Made by a program: the position numbers and the translations under genes. Below are positions 13,055-19,807 of a stretch of DNA of 19,933 bases, in pieces. Below the pieces are notes generated by a model. It did no database searches. It was not told the DNA's origin and saw nothing but the letters and a program-made list of their open reading frames with translations. The stretch is taken from contig JAKBBA010000060.1 in the NCBI GenBank assembly GCA_021808665.1, forward strand, positions 1 to 19,933, given 5' to 3'. Source of the stretch: Actinomycetes bacterium. GTDB taxonomy: Bacteria > Actinomycetota > Acidimicrobiia > Acidimicrobiales > Palsa-688. Positions within the stretch are counted from its first letter, which is position 1; every line of letters begins with the position of its first letter.

Positions 13055-14740
13055 CTACGCCAGACGGTCACGGTCAATCCCGTAGGCGGCTGCTGCGGCC
13101 GCCGTCGCCTGCTCTGCGTCGCGAGCGGCGAATGCCCGAGCCAGTTCGATCGTCGTCCGCCGGTCGATCGCGTCGGGCGGAGGGACCCGGATGGTACGCA
13201 AATACTGGGCCTGGAATCGATAGCAGCCGCCGCGCATCTTGACGCTGTAGGCGCCGACAAACAGGTTGGCCACGTCCGAGAGGAGCAGGCCGCCCAGCAC
13301 TTCGAGGTCCCACCGCTGTGAGGTCACGTGGTAGAGGTTGTGGTGGGGGTAATGGGGCCCGTCGTCAAGAACTGGGTGAGCAGACGCTTTCATGTCCGGG
13401 AGCAGCAACCGGCGACGACCGACCAGGGTCGGATCGATCCGGTCGATGGTCCGGTACCACTGCGCTGGCCGGCGGGTACCGACGTGGCGAGCTCGCAGAC
13501 GAACATCGTTGGCCTGCAAGTAGTCGGCAAGCTTTGGCCAGTCGGCCAGCCGGACTAGGCCTCGCTCGTCCCAGGGGTTGACCAGATAGGCGCCCGACCA
13601 GCCAAGCTGCCCAGAGGCGATGTCGCCCGCACGCCGGAGCGGCAGCAGCCGGTCGGCCTCGACCAAGCCGGGGTCAGTGGTGATGAACACGTCGTCGCAG
13701 CCGGTCGCCACACCTATACCGACCCGGGTGCCGGTCGCTGGGTCCTCCAGCGTCGGCCAGCGGGATTCAATCTCGGCTAGCAGGGCCAGTTGTCCTGGGC
13801 CGCCCGTAGGCCAGAGCCGATTTCCGTCGAACCACCCGCCGAGTCGGGATGCCTCGAATGACTCACTTCGAGTCCGCCCGGAGTGACCCTTGTTAACCCA
13901 GTCGACCACGCGATGGGCGTCCTCAGCAGAGAACCGAGCGGTCGTGTCCACCACCGCAGCTCGACCCTGCTCATCGTTGCGGATCACTACCACTGCTGGG
14001 TAGGCCGACACCTCATCCTCGAAGGCATCGACATCGTGCATTGACACGACTGTCTCCATGGCGAAGGACTGGGACACCAGCCGCCGCAGGCCGGCACCGT
14101 ACTGGTTGTGCATCCACCGGTCAGCGCAGATGAAGCCGAGGCGCCCGCCGGGGCGAAGCGTGCCTAAGCCTCGTTCGATAAATCCGACGTACAGGTCGCT
14201 GCGACCCCGCATCGTCGGACAGGCCCGCCGGTAAGCTTCCATCAGCGAGATTGGTACCCCTTCCAATCGCACGTACGGCGGGTTCCCGACCACCAGGTCG
14301 GCGGACGCCGGCTCCACGTCCGCCAGCAGGAAGTCACCGGTCACAATCCAGGACGCCGCCAGCCCTCGGGCCACTTCGTCGTGCGCACCCCCTTGTGCCA
14401 AGCGGGCCGCCACCGCCTTGCGGGCCAAATCCGCATTGGGGCCAGAAATCTCGAATGCCCGCACGGCCCCTGCCAACTCCGCCACGTCTCGCCCGTGGCG
14501 TCGTGCGGAGGCAAGAAGGCGGTCGACCATCGGAAGGAGGAAGGCGCCGGTCCCGCACGCCGGCTCAAGAATCACGAGCGATGCCAAGTCGGCCTCAACC
14601 CGATAGCCGACGAGGTCCAGAATCATCTCGACGGTCCACTGGCGGGTGAAGACCTCGCCTACCTCGGTTCCTGGGCCGCAGGCGACGGTCGCCAACTCAG
14701 GAAGCTCCGGGAGCAGCGACAGCTGGTTCTCGGTCAACAC
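13055..14740 (-). CDS. N6-adenine DNA methyltransferase, XhoI/PaeR7I type
   Basis: The 561-residue protein has the SAM-binding motif EPACGTGAFL (residues 59-68), a motif II/III region with FEISGPNADLA, and catalytic NPPY at 153-156, placing it among gamma-class adenine methyltransferases. The C-terminal part (about 330-561) is the DNA-recognition region. With the convergent XhoI-like nuclease it forms a type II system and should methylate the adenine in CTCGAG. The start is GTG, preceded by TAGGGGG, a weaker ribosome site than AAGGAG in the left copy. Its upstream region is joined to a broken DUF433 gene by a deletion, so its promoter context differs from the left copy. Confidence 0.92.
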   Translation of the reverse strand: MLTENQLSLLPELPELATVACGPGTEVGEVFTRQWTVEMILDLVGYRVEADLASLVILEPACGTGAFLLPMVDRLLASARRHGRDVAELAGAVRAFEISGPNADLARKAVAARLAQGGAHDEVARGLAASWIVTGDFLLADVEPASADLVVGNPPYVRLEGVPISLMEAYRRACPTMRGRSDLYVGFIERGLGTLRPGGRLGFICADRWMHNQYGAGLRRLVSQSFAMETVVSMHDVDAFEDEVSAYPAVVVIRNDEQGRAAVVDTTARFSAEDAHRVVDWVNKGHSGRTRSESFEASRLGGWFDGNRLWPTGGPGQLALLAEIESRWPTLEDPATGTRVGIGVATGCDDVFITTDPGLVEADRLLPLRRAGDIASGQLGWSGAYLVNPWDERGLVRLADWPKLADYLQANDVRLRARHVGTRRPAQWYRTIDRIDPTLVGRRRLLLPDMKASAHPVLDDGPHYPHHNLYHVTSQRWDLEVLGGLLLSDVANLFVGAYSVKMRGGCYRFQAQYLRTIRVPPPDAIDRRTTIELARAFAARDAEQATAAAAAAYGIDRDRLA

Positions 14741-14833
14741 GGCATCAACCCCCTACGAACGGATGTTCGAAGCTACCGCACCCGTGTGACACTCCTCATC
14801 GTAGCCGAACCATCTCGCACGACCGGCCCCTGA
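13931..14833. repeat. Long direct repeat of 1-903 (methyltransferase 5' part and promoter)
   Basis: Collinear with 1-903 without net indel and about 95% identical by eye. The match ends at GCGCCTG (left copy) versus GCCCCTG (right copy); the right copy then continues with the DUF433 sequence that lies about 330 bases further right in the left copy. Confidence 0.88.
14756..14769. promoter_or_regulatory. Imperfect palindrome upstream of the methyltransferase
   Basis: CGAACGGATGTTCG keeps the outer CGAAC/GTTCG arms of the perfect palindrome at 826-839 but not its centre. It lies just after TAGCTT (minus strand, 14775-14770), a possible -10 hexamer. Confidence 0.4.
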
Positions 14834-14899
14834 CGCACGGCTCGCCGTTACAGACCGCAGGGTCGATCGTCACCATGTCGGCTGGGTCGTTGGACACGC
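14834..14899 (-). pseudogene. DUF433 antitoxin, N-terminal remnant
   Basis: From a GTG at 14899 the frame reads NDPADMVTIDPAVCNGEPCV, the first about 22 residues of the DUF433 proteins at 1300 and 10029. It then enters the methyltransferase upstream region at 14833. The remaining two thirds and any DUF5615 partner are deleted. Confidence 0.8.
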
Positions 14900-14950
14900 C
14901 TTCATGATGCCACCGGTCGGACTCCCGAGCGGGTCGGAGGACCTGAGGCG

Positions 14951-14972
14951 TCCCAACACCTGTCCCAACAAA
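14951..14972. repeat. Integrase arm-type repeats near att4
   Basis: TCCCAACACC and TGTCCCAACAA form a pair matching TTGTCCCAACA x2 at 6486-6508. Here they abut the att fragment directly, whereas att1 and att3 have about 100-150 bases in between, so a deletion lies at 14973. Confidence 0.5.
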
Positions 14973-15003
14973 TAGGTCAGGAGTTCGATTGTCCTCTCGG
15001 GCT
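14973..15003 (+). repeat. att site 4: shortened tRNA-Thr 3' fragment
   Basis: TAGGTCAGGAGTTCGATTGT followed by CCTCTCGGGCT matches the T arm and acceptor strand of the other three copies, but the anticodon-loop part is missing and one T-stem base is changed (C to G). It is the rightmost copy and marks the right limit of the element stack. Confidence 0.75.
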
Positions 15004-15318
15004 CTCGGAAAAGTCCCTGGCCAGGGGCGTAAGGGGGCTCGCGGCGGCCGGAGTGGGGCCGCTCCGACAGGGACTTCACGGGGACATCGGGGACGTGACC
15101 TCCGGCGATGAGATGGCGGGACTCGTCGGGCGCAAGCCCCTGAGCTGGTCCGATGCCGCCACGCCGGTCCCGATTCGCCAGCATCGTGGACGACGACTCC
15201 GTCACGGTCCGACTTACTTGTAGCCCGATACGACCCTGGTGCGCGTGTACTTCATAGTGGGCGACCTACCCGGACGATGAGTTGTTTACGCCCGAACCTA
15301 GAGACGTGCGACACGTCT
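15004..15318. other. Intergenic region between att4 and arsC
   Basis: No gene is recognised. It contains an inverted repeat AAGTCCCTG (15011-15019)/CAGGGACTT (15068-15076) enclosing a second pair of arms, GCGGCC/GGCCGC, and the palindrome CCCTGGCCAGGG. It may be an element end or chromosomal flank. Confidence 0.4.
15011..15076. repeat. Nested inverted repeat right of att4
   Basis: Nine-base perfect arms AAGTCCCTG and CAGGGACTT are 48 bases apart, with further complementary GC-rich arms inside. A stable fold in DNA or RNA is possible; no function can be assigned. Confidence 0.4.
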
Positions 15319-15321
15319 CTA
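15299..15321 (-). terminator. Hairpin at the end of the ars operon
   Basis: TAGAGACGTG, a three-base loop and CACGTCTCTA form a perfect 10-bp inverted repeat that begins in the arsC stop codon. It is placed as a terminator for the leftward operon. There is no T run after it, so it may be a tail-less terminator of the kind proposed in actinobacteria, or an mRNA-stabilising hairpin. Confidence 0.5.
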
Positions 15322-15744
15322 ACCGGGGACGGGGAGCAGTTCTGCCAGAAGGCCCCGGACCCTGGCGTCTATGTCGTCGACGATCGGCCGGACATCATCG
15401 ACGGCCAGTCCGGCAGGATCCCGCAGCTGCCAATCGAGGTAGCGCTTAGCTGGATAGTACGGGCAGGTGTCACCACAGCCCATGGTGACCACGATGTCTG
15501 CGGCTTTGGCGTCCTGTTCGCTGAGCGGCTTGGGGAACTCCTGGGAGGGATCAAGACCGCGTTCGTTCAGAACGGCGACCACCGACGGGTTGAGCTCGTT
15601 GCCAGGCTCGGATCCGGCGGACCGGACATCTACTTGTCCGGCGGCGTAATGCTCCAGAAGGACCTTCGCTGCGAGGCTACGCCCGGAGTTGTGAATGCAC
15701 AAGAAGAGCACTACGGGTTTACGTAGGCGCGGGCTGTCGTTCAT
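15319..15744 (-). CDS. arsC: Arsenate reductase, low-molecular-weight phosphatase family
   Basis: The 141-residue protein carries the P-loop CIHNSGRS (Cys16 nucleophile, Arg22) of LMW-phosphatase-like arsenate reductases, plus TMGCGDTCPYYP with Cys90 and Cys94, and DWQLRDPAG with the general acid Asp. It reduces arsenate to arsenite using a thiol relay (thioredoxin or mycothiol; not distinguishable here). The ATG overlaps the acr3 stop (ATGA), so the two are translationally coupled: the product arsenite is handed to the exporter. A perfect hairpin starts at its stop codon. Confidence 0.95.
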   Translation of the reverse strand: MNDSPRLRKPVVLFLCIHNSGRSLAAKVLLEHYAAGQVDVRSAGSEPGNELNPSVVAVLNERGLDPSQEFPKPLSEQDAKAADIVVTMGCGDTCPYYPAKRYLDWQLRDPAGLAVDDVRPIVDDIDARVRGLLAELLPVPG

Positions 15745-16907
15745 TGTGCGCTTCTCGTCCCTTCGGGCGAATGCGCCGGGTAGTAGCGTCGGCGAGCCCA
15801 GAGAGCCACGTACACCAGCAAGACTAGAACCGGAACCTCGATGAGTGGCCCGACGACGCCGGCGAGAGCTTCGCCGCTTGTCACCCCGAACACGCCGATG
15901 GCAACGGCAATAGCCAGTTCGAAGTTATTGCCGGCAGCGGTGAAGGCAAGCGTGGCGGTCCGTTCGTAGCCGAGCCCGAGCCGTCGGCCAAGAAAGAAAC
16001 CGCCGAACCACATAATCGCGAAATATGCGAGCAGGGGAACCGCAATACGTGCGACGTCACCGGGACGCGAGGTGATCGTGTGGCCCTGCAAGGCGAAGAG
16101 GATCACGATGGTGTAGAGGAGCCCGTATAGCGCGAAAGGGCCGAGCCGGGGGAGCAGAACGTTCTCATACCAGTCTCTGCCCTTCGTCTTCTCGCCGACG
16201 AGGCGAGTGAGAAACCCTGCCAACAGTGGCGCGCCGAGAAATATAACAACGGTCTCCGCGATCCGGCCGATTGACAGGTGGAGCCCGACCGTCGAAAGCC
16301 CGAGCCAGCCAGGAAGCACCTCGAGGTAGAAGTAGCCGAGGAAGGAGAACATGAGGATCTGAAAAAGCGAGTTCAATGCGACGAGGACCGCCGCCGCCTC
16401 CCGATCGCCGCCCGACAGGTCATTCCAGATCAGAACCATAGCGATGCAGCGCGCCAAGCCGACGACGATGAGCCCGCTACGGTAGGCGGGCTGATCGGGG
16501 AGCATCAACCAGGCCAGGGCGAACATGACCGCCGGGCCGATCAGCCAGTTGAGGATCAAGGAGCTGAGCAACATCTTCTTGTCCCTGGTAACGGAGTCGA
16601 GTTGGCCGTAACGGACCTTGGCCAACACCGGGTACATCATCACGAGCAATCCGACGAAGATCGGAAGCGAAGTCCCTGAGGTGACCTGGATGGCGCCTAG
16701 GTGCCTGCCGAGGCTCGGTATCGCCCTTCCAAGACCGATACCTACGGCCATCGCCAAGATGATCCATACGGGGAGGAAGCGGTCCAGGAACGACAAGCGG
16801 GCGATTACCGGTGCGTCGAGGTCTGATCTCTCCGAGGAGCGTGGCGAGACTGCGTCACCCGCGTGGTGGTCGGATGCGGGGTCGGATGCGATGCCGGCGG
16901 GTGTCAC
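15741..16907 (-). CDS. acr3: Arsenite efflux transporter, ACR3 family
   Basis: The product has ten hydrophobic segments starting at FLPVWIILAMAVGIGLG, and the ACR3 signature GLARCIAMVLIWNDLSGGD with the essential cysteine (residue 154 from this start) and the late AFTAAGNNFELAIAVAIGVF. ACR3 proteins export arsenite across the cytoplasmic membrane. GTG at 16907 is preferred, since it overlaps the upstream VOC gene stop as GTGA; an upstream start at 16958 would lie 55 bases inside that gene. The N-terminal about 30 residues are hydrophilic and not family-conserved. It is coupled to arsC by a four-base overlap. Confidence 0.95.
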   Translation of the reverse strand: MTPAGIASDPASDHHAGDAVSPRSSERSDLDAPVIARLSFLDRFLPVWIILAMAVGIGLGRAIPSLGRHLGAIQVTSGTSLPIFVGLLVMMYPVLAKVRYGQLDSVTRDKKMLLSSLILNWLIGPAVMFALAWLMLPDQPAYRSGLIVVGLARCIAMVLIWNDLSGGDREAAAVLVALNSLFQILMFSFLGYFYLEVLPGWLGLSTVGLHLSIGRIAETVVIFLGAPLLAGFLTRLVGEKTKGRDWYENVLLPRLGPFALYGLLYTIVILFALQGHTITSRPGDVARIAVPLLAYFAIMWFGGFFLGRRLGLGYERTATLAFTAAGNNFELAIAVAIGVFGVTSGEALAGVVGPLIEVPVLVLLVYVALWARRRYYPAHSPEGTRSAQ

Positions 16908-17188
16908 GACATGGCGCCTGTGGACAAACCGACCAGTTCGGGACGCGTCGAGCAGCATGCGGATTCACCCGGCGTGGCGTTTCTTAGCTGTCCCACGGGA
17001 GTGTCCGCGTCCCCCAGAACAACGTATATCTCCCATGGCTCTCCCCCCGGACCGCCTGCGCGCACCTTGGCCGATCCGGGAGCGCATGCCGAGACGGCGT
17101 CACTCGGTTCGGTCCCAAAGACCTTGGAATAGAAGGCAATGGTCTCGTCCAGAACGGCGACGTTCAATGCGAGCTGGACACGTGACAC
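16904..17188 (-). CDS. ArsI/CadI-like VOC protein with internal deletion
   Basis: The 94-residue product starts with SRVQLALNVAVLDETIAFYS and KVFGTEP, the N-terminal strand-helix of CadI/ArsI-type vicinal-oxygen-chelate proteins, and ends with GEPWEIYVVLGDAD and a CC pair, their C-terminal signature. The family is about 140-170 residues. The middle, which holds the repeat pair junction and the metal and arsenic ligands (including the usual TCC segment), is replaced by about 20 residues. The start is GTG with AGGAGG six bases upstream. The gene is first in the operon and in frame, and its stop overlaps the acr3 start, so it may persist mainly as a leader. ArsI breaks the carbon-arsenic bond; activity here is doubtful. 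Confidence 0.7.
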   Translation of the reverse strand: MSRVQLALNVAVLDETIAFYSKVFGTEPSDAVSACAPGSAKVRAGGPGGEPWEIYVVLGDADTPVGQLRNATPGESACCSTRPELVGLSTGAMS

Positions 17189-17204
17189 GGGGAACCTCCT
17201 GGTA

Positions 17205-17242
17205 ACATCGACACCTGTCAGTGTATCGATCCTTGTCGATGT
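17205..17242. promoter_or_regulatory. Operator/promoter region between arsR and the ars operon
   Basis: ACATCGAC (17205-17212) and GTCGATGT (17235-17242) form a perfect inverted repeat, with a second symmetric pair ACAC/GTGT around CTGTCA inside (17211-17224) and ATCGAT at the centre right. It sits between the divergent starts at 17188 and 17267, so ArsR binding here would control both directions. Confidence 0.6.
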
Positions 17243-17266
17243 AATCATGGTTGTCAATGGGAGATT

Positions 17267-17629
17267 TTGTTGGCTAAGCCCAGTTCTGCATACCCGCTGA
17301 TCGAAGAGGAAATCGGGCCGGCCTGCTGTCCTTCTGTGCTGGCGGCTCCGCTCGAAGCTGGCCAAGCCGCGGAGCTGGCGAGGGGCTTCGACGCCATCGG
17401 AGACCCGGTCAGGCTCCGGGTCCTCTCGATGCTTGCGGCGGCGCCGGAGGGCGAGATCTGCGTCTGTGATTTCGTGGTCCCCCTAGGCAAAAGCCAGGGA
17501 ACGGTCTCTCACCACCTGAGGATCCTCAGCGAGGCCGGCCTCGTGCACGGCGAGCGGCGCGGGAAGTGGGTTTGGTACTCCTTGGACCGTGACCGTCTGG
17601 CCGCTCTGCGCAGCGCCCTAGGATCCTGA
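17267..17629 (+). CDS. arsR: ArsR-family arsenic-responsive repressor
   Basis: This 120-residue winged-helix protein has FDAIGDPVRLRVLSMLA, the recognition helix region SQGTVSHHLRILSEAGLVHG and wing ERRGKWVWYSL. Candidate metal ligands are Cys20-Cys21 (GPACCPS) and Cys65/Cys67 (EICVCDF). A CC pair near the N-terminus plus a later Cys resembles the Corynebacterium ArsR1 arsenite site. It should leave the operator when arsenite binds. The start is TTG with GGGAG upstream (a second TTG follows). It is divergent from the VOC-acr3-arsC operon. Confidence 0.95.
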   Translation: MLAKPSSAYPLIEEEIGPACCPSVLAAPLEAGQAAELARGFDAIGDPVRLRVLSMLAAAPEGEICVCDFVVPLGKSQGTVSHHLRILSEAGLVHGERRGKWVWYSLDRDRLAALRSALGS

Positions 17630-17665
17630 CATAAGGGGTGTCAGCAGAAGCGTCGAACTCCGAAG

Positions 17666-18085
17666 CTAGATTCGGGCGATCGTGATCGTCCTAGCGGTCA
17701 TTTGAGCGATTCTTCGCAGATCACCGAGGTCGCTGGTGAGAATCGAAACCTCGCCCTCGGCTGTGCGCATGACAGCGCCTATATGGGCGTCGGCAGGCGA
17801 GACGAGAAGAGTGTTTCGTAGCTTTGCGGCGCTGTCGGCTTTGTCGGTCGTGAGAGCGTCGTCGGTTATGGGCAGGCGGTTAACGGCGCTGGATATGGTT
17901 GCGGTCCGATCCCAGCCGGCCTCGACGCGTACTGTCGTCGGTACCAGTACGATCAGCGACCCAGTCTTCCGGCGGTTACGTCTCGCTGGGACCTCCAAGT
18001 AGGCCATCACGATCCGGTGCTTTGGATGCTGCGAATCCAAGAGGGCCTGTATCGGCTCGTTGTCGAGTATCAGTACTCGCGACAC
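17666..18085 (-). CDS. PIN-domain toxin (VapC-like)
   Basis: In 139 residues the PIN acidic positions are visible: Asp8 in LILDNEP, Glu55 in VRVEAGWD, Asp99 in SPADAHIG and Asp119/Asp122 in ILTSDLGDL. The predicted role is a magnesium-dependent ribonuclease. The GTG start is one base after the stop of the upstream antitoxin gene, so the two are coupled. It is unrelated in detail to the VapC at 8273, so this is an independent module. It converges with arsR. Confidence 0.85.
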   Translation of the reverse strand: MSRVLILDNEPIQALLDSQHPKHRIVMAYLEVPARRNRRKTGSLIVLVPTTVRVEAGWDRTATISSAVNRLPITDDALTTDKADSAAKLRNTLLVSPADAHIGAVMRTAEGEVSILTSDLGDLRRIAQMTARTITIARI

Positions 18086-18086
18086 C

Positions 18087-18515
18087 TCAGGTAACGGTCT
18101 GCGTCAAGCTCATCCCCGTGGCGAGCCACAGGACGTCGTCGGCGTCGGCATCTAGGTGCTGCTCGGCGATCCAGGCGGCGGCGCGCTCAATCAGTTCCGG
18201 CTGCTCGACTATCCGGTTCCCGTCGATTGCTGCGGCTGCCATCGCAACCTCGAGCAGAGAAGGGCGCGCCTGGGGATGACACTTGTAATGCTCGTCGAGG
18301 ACCAGGCGCCATGAGATTGCCTCCAAGACATCCCGGAGGCCTTTAACGGTCAGCTCGGTGAGAGATACTGCGTAACCCATCTCGGTCGCCAAGCTGGATG
18401 CCTCACGTAAGTTCTCGGGCAGGCGGATAGAAGTCCCGGCAGTCGTCTCGTCAGACGAAGACATCAAAGTCAAAAAGCGCTCTTGTAGCGCCGGCCTCGC
18501 GTCGGGCTCGCTCAC
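18087..18515 (-). CDS. Antitoxin partner of the PIN toxin
   Basis: The 142-residue protein has a segment TSIRLPENLREASSLATEMG then AVSLTELTVKGLRDVLEAIS, resembling a ribbon-helix-helix domain, in the middle; a C-terminal half with WRLVLDEHYKCHPQ and a helical end follows. It is longer than a typical VapB. The start is GTG, seven bases after a TACAAT hexamer, with no ribosome site, so a leaderless message is likely. A palindrome spans that hexamer, suggesting autoregulation. The antitoxin role is inferred from its position directly ahead of the PIN gene. Confidence 0.75.
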   Translation of the reverse strand: MSEPDARPALQERFLTLMSSSDETTAGTSIRLPENLREASSLATEMGYAVSLTELTVKGLRDVLEAISWRLVLDEHYKCHPQARPSLLEVAMAAAAIDGNRIVEQPELIERAAAWIAEQHLDADADDVLWLATGMSLTQTVT

Positions 18516-18522
18516 AACCCTT

Positions 18523-18545
18523 ATTGTACCACGAAGTGCGGTACA
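18523..18545 (-). promoter_or_regulatory. Palindromic operator over the PIN-module promoter
   Basis: TGTACC (18525-18530) and GGTACA (18540-18545) are perfect arms around ACGAAGTGC, itself partly symmetric. On the minus strand the -10 hexamer TACAAT (18528-18523) overlaps one arm, seven bases before the antitoxin GTG. Repressor binding would block transcription, the usual autoregulation of such modules. Confidence 0.6.
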
Positions 18546-18603
18546 TATGTCTATCCTCTGTGAGAAGTCCGGTTTGTGGCAAGGTCGCCGAGGGGGTCCG
18601 CTC

Positions 18604-18609
18604 TACTGT
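18604..18609 (+). promoter_or_regulatory. -10 hexamer of the gene at 18617
   Basis: TACTGT lies seven bases before the GTG at 18617, matching the spacing at vapB and the PIN-module antitoxin and supporting that start. Confidence 0.4.
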
Positions 18610-18616
18610 TGCCGGT

Positions 18617-19744
18617 GTGAATACTGACATTGACGCGAGGGCAGATGCGCTGCTTGGCGGGCCGCGGGGGCGGGCGCTCTGCGCAGCCGCCGTCGGCCTC
18701 GACGCTCATCGCTTGCTGACTGCCCTCGCTCGGCCGGTATCGGCGGTCACCCTTCGCTCGATCGAGGAAACCAACGCGGGCCGTCCGGGTTGGCCACCTG
18801 CGGGTTGGCCGGAGTTGTCCGACCGAGACCCCGGATCGGCTCCAACGGTCGAGAAGGTCGTCGGCCGCCACGTCGCGGACGTCGACCTCGCCGTACTCAG
18901 CGCGACGGACGATCCCTGGACGCTGCTGGCCGTGCTGGCCGAGGCGGTAGATGACTGGGCGTTCAGCGATGAAGACGTCGACGCTGCCGTCGCACTCGGG
19001 GAGGCGCCGGAAGTGTTGGCCCCGGTGGCGGTCGCGCTTGCCATGGCGCCCGGAGCGGCGTGGTGGTGGAGTCCAGCGAGACTGGATGCACAACGCCTCG
19101 TCGCCTGGGCTGCCAAAAGTGGTCTGCCGCTGCTAACCGGTGCCGCCGACGCGCTAGGGGCTTACTCCCGAGCCGAGGCGGCCAACGAGGCTCGCTCGGC
19201 GGACATGGTGCCTTTCCCACCGGGAGCGCACGCTCCCCACTTCGGCGGCATGTGGTGGTCGGCGCCTCACGAGGCCGGCCTGTTCGGTACCACGAGAGCA
19301 ATGCAGCGGCTGGCGGCGGTGCAATTGGCTATCTGCGAAGACTTCCCCGGCAACGGGCCGTTCGATGTGTACGACGTCGGCATCGACTCGTCTGCGCGGG
19401 TGTACGAGGTAGACGGCCCAGACGCCTGGTGCGCTCTGGCGGAGGAGTTTCCGCGCGATGTGACATTATCCCGCCGCCACGACTGGTGGCGTTGGACCGG
19501 CTGGGAAGGACGCTGGCTGATCCCAGATTGGTCTGCGGTAGCCACCTCCTACGACGGGGTGCACCTTAGCGTCGCCGGCCACCTTCAGGCCTCTTATCGG
19601 GCACTGCCGGTTGCGGACGGAGCGTGTACCTGTATCGCCGGCTGGGATCCTGACGAAACCAGATGGCTCAACGACGTCATCAAGAGCGCCAAGCTGGCAG
19701 CACGCTGGGATGGCAGAATCGGCCGCAACTTGTTCTCCAGATAG
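18617..19744 (+). CDS. Hypothetical protein, 375 aa
   Basis: No family is recognised. The protein is acidic and alanine-rich without a signal peptide or clear membrane helix. It has two halves: an N-terminal helical part (about 1-160, with DDPWTLLAVLAEAVDDWAFS) and a tryptophan-rich C-terminal part (MWWSAPHEAGLFGTTRAM, DWWRWTGWEGRWLIPDWSAV, then HLQASYRALPVADG). The GTG start is supported by the TACTGT hexamer seven bases upstream; a longer frame from 18524 crosses the divergent promoter of the PIN module. It shares that intergenic space but is transcribed away from it. High-GC codon use matches a native actinobacterial gene. Confidence 0.8.
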   Translation: MNTDIDARADALLGGPRGRALCAAAVGLDAHRLLTALARPVSAVTLRSIEETNAGRPGWPPAGWPELSDRDPGSAPTVEKVVGRHVADVDLAVLSATDDPWTLLAVLAEAVDDWAFSDEDVDAAVALGEAPEVLAPVAVALAMAPGAAWWWSPARLDAQRLVAWAAKSGLPLLTGAADALGAYSRAEAANEARSADMVPFPPGAHAPHFGGMWWSAPHEAGLFGTTRAMQRLAAVQLAICEDFPGNGPFDVYDVGIDSSARVYEVDGPDAWCALAEEFPRDVTLSRRHDWWRWTGWEGRWLIPDWSAVATSYDGVHLSVAGHLQASYRALPVADGACTCIAGWDPDETRWLNDVIKSAKLAARWDGRIGRNLFSR

Positions 19745-19807
19745 AGGTACGTCGCAATCAACCACGGTCCGAAACCATGGCCCGGCGCAAGCGTCTGAGC
19801 CGGGCTT

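Larger units (their letters stand above)
10224..15003. mobile_element. Element D: att3 to att4, TacAT and XhoI-like restriction-modification cargo
   Basis: A 4.8-kb segment bounded by att copies, with no integrase of its own. Its cargo is a DUF1778/GNAT toxin-antitoxin pair, a decayed vapC and a type II restriction-modification system. Its right part (methyltransferase, DUF433 remnant, att) parallels the right end of element A at the left window edge. Confidence 0.6.

Noticed and set aside
15277..15726. Rightward frame of 149 codons
   Set aside because: It is antisense to arsC, whose product is unmistakable.
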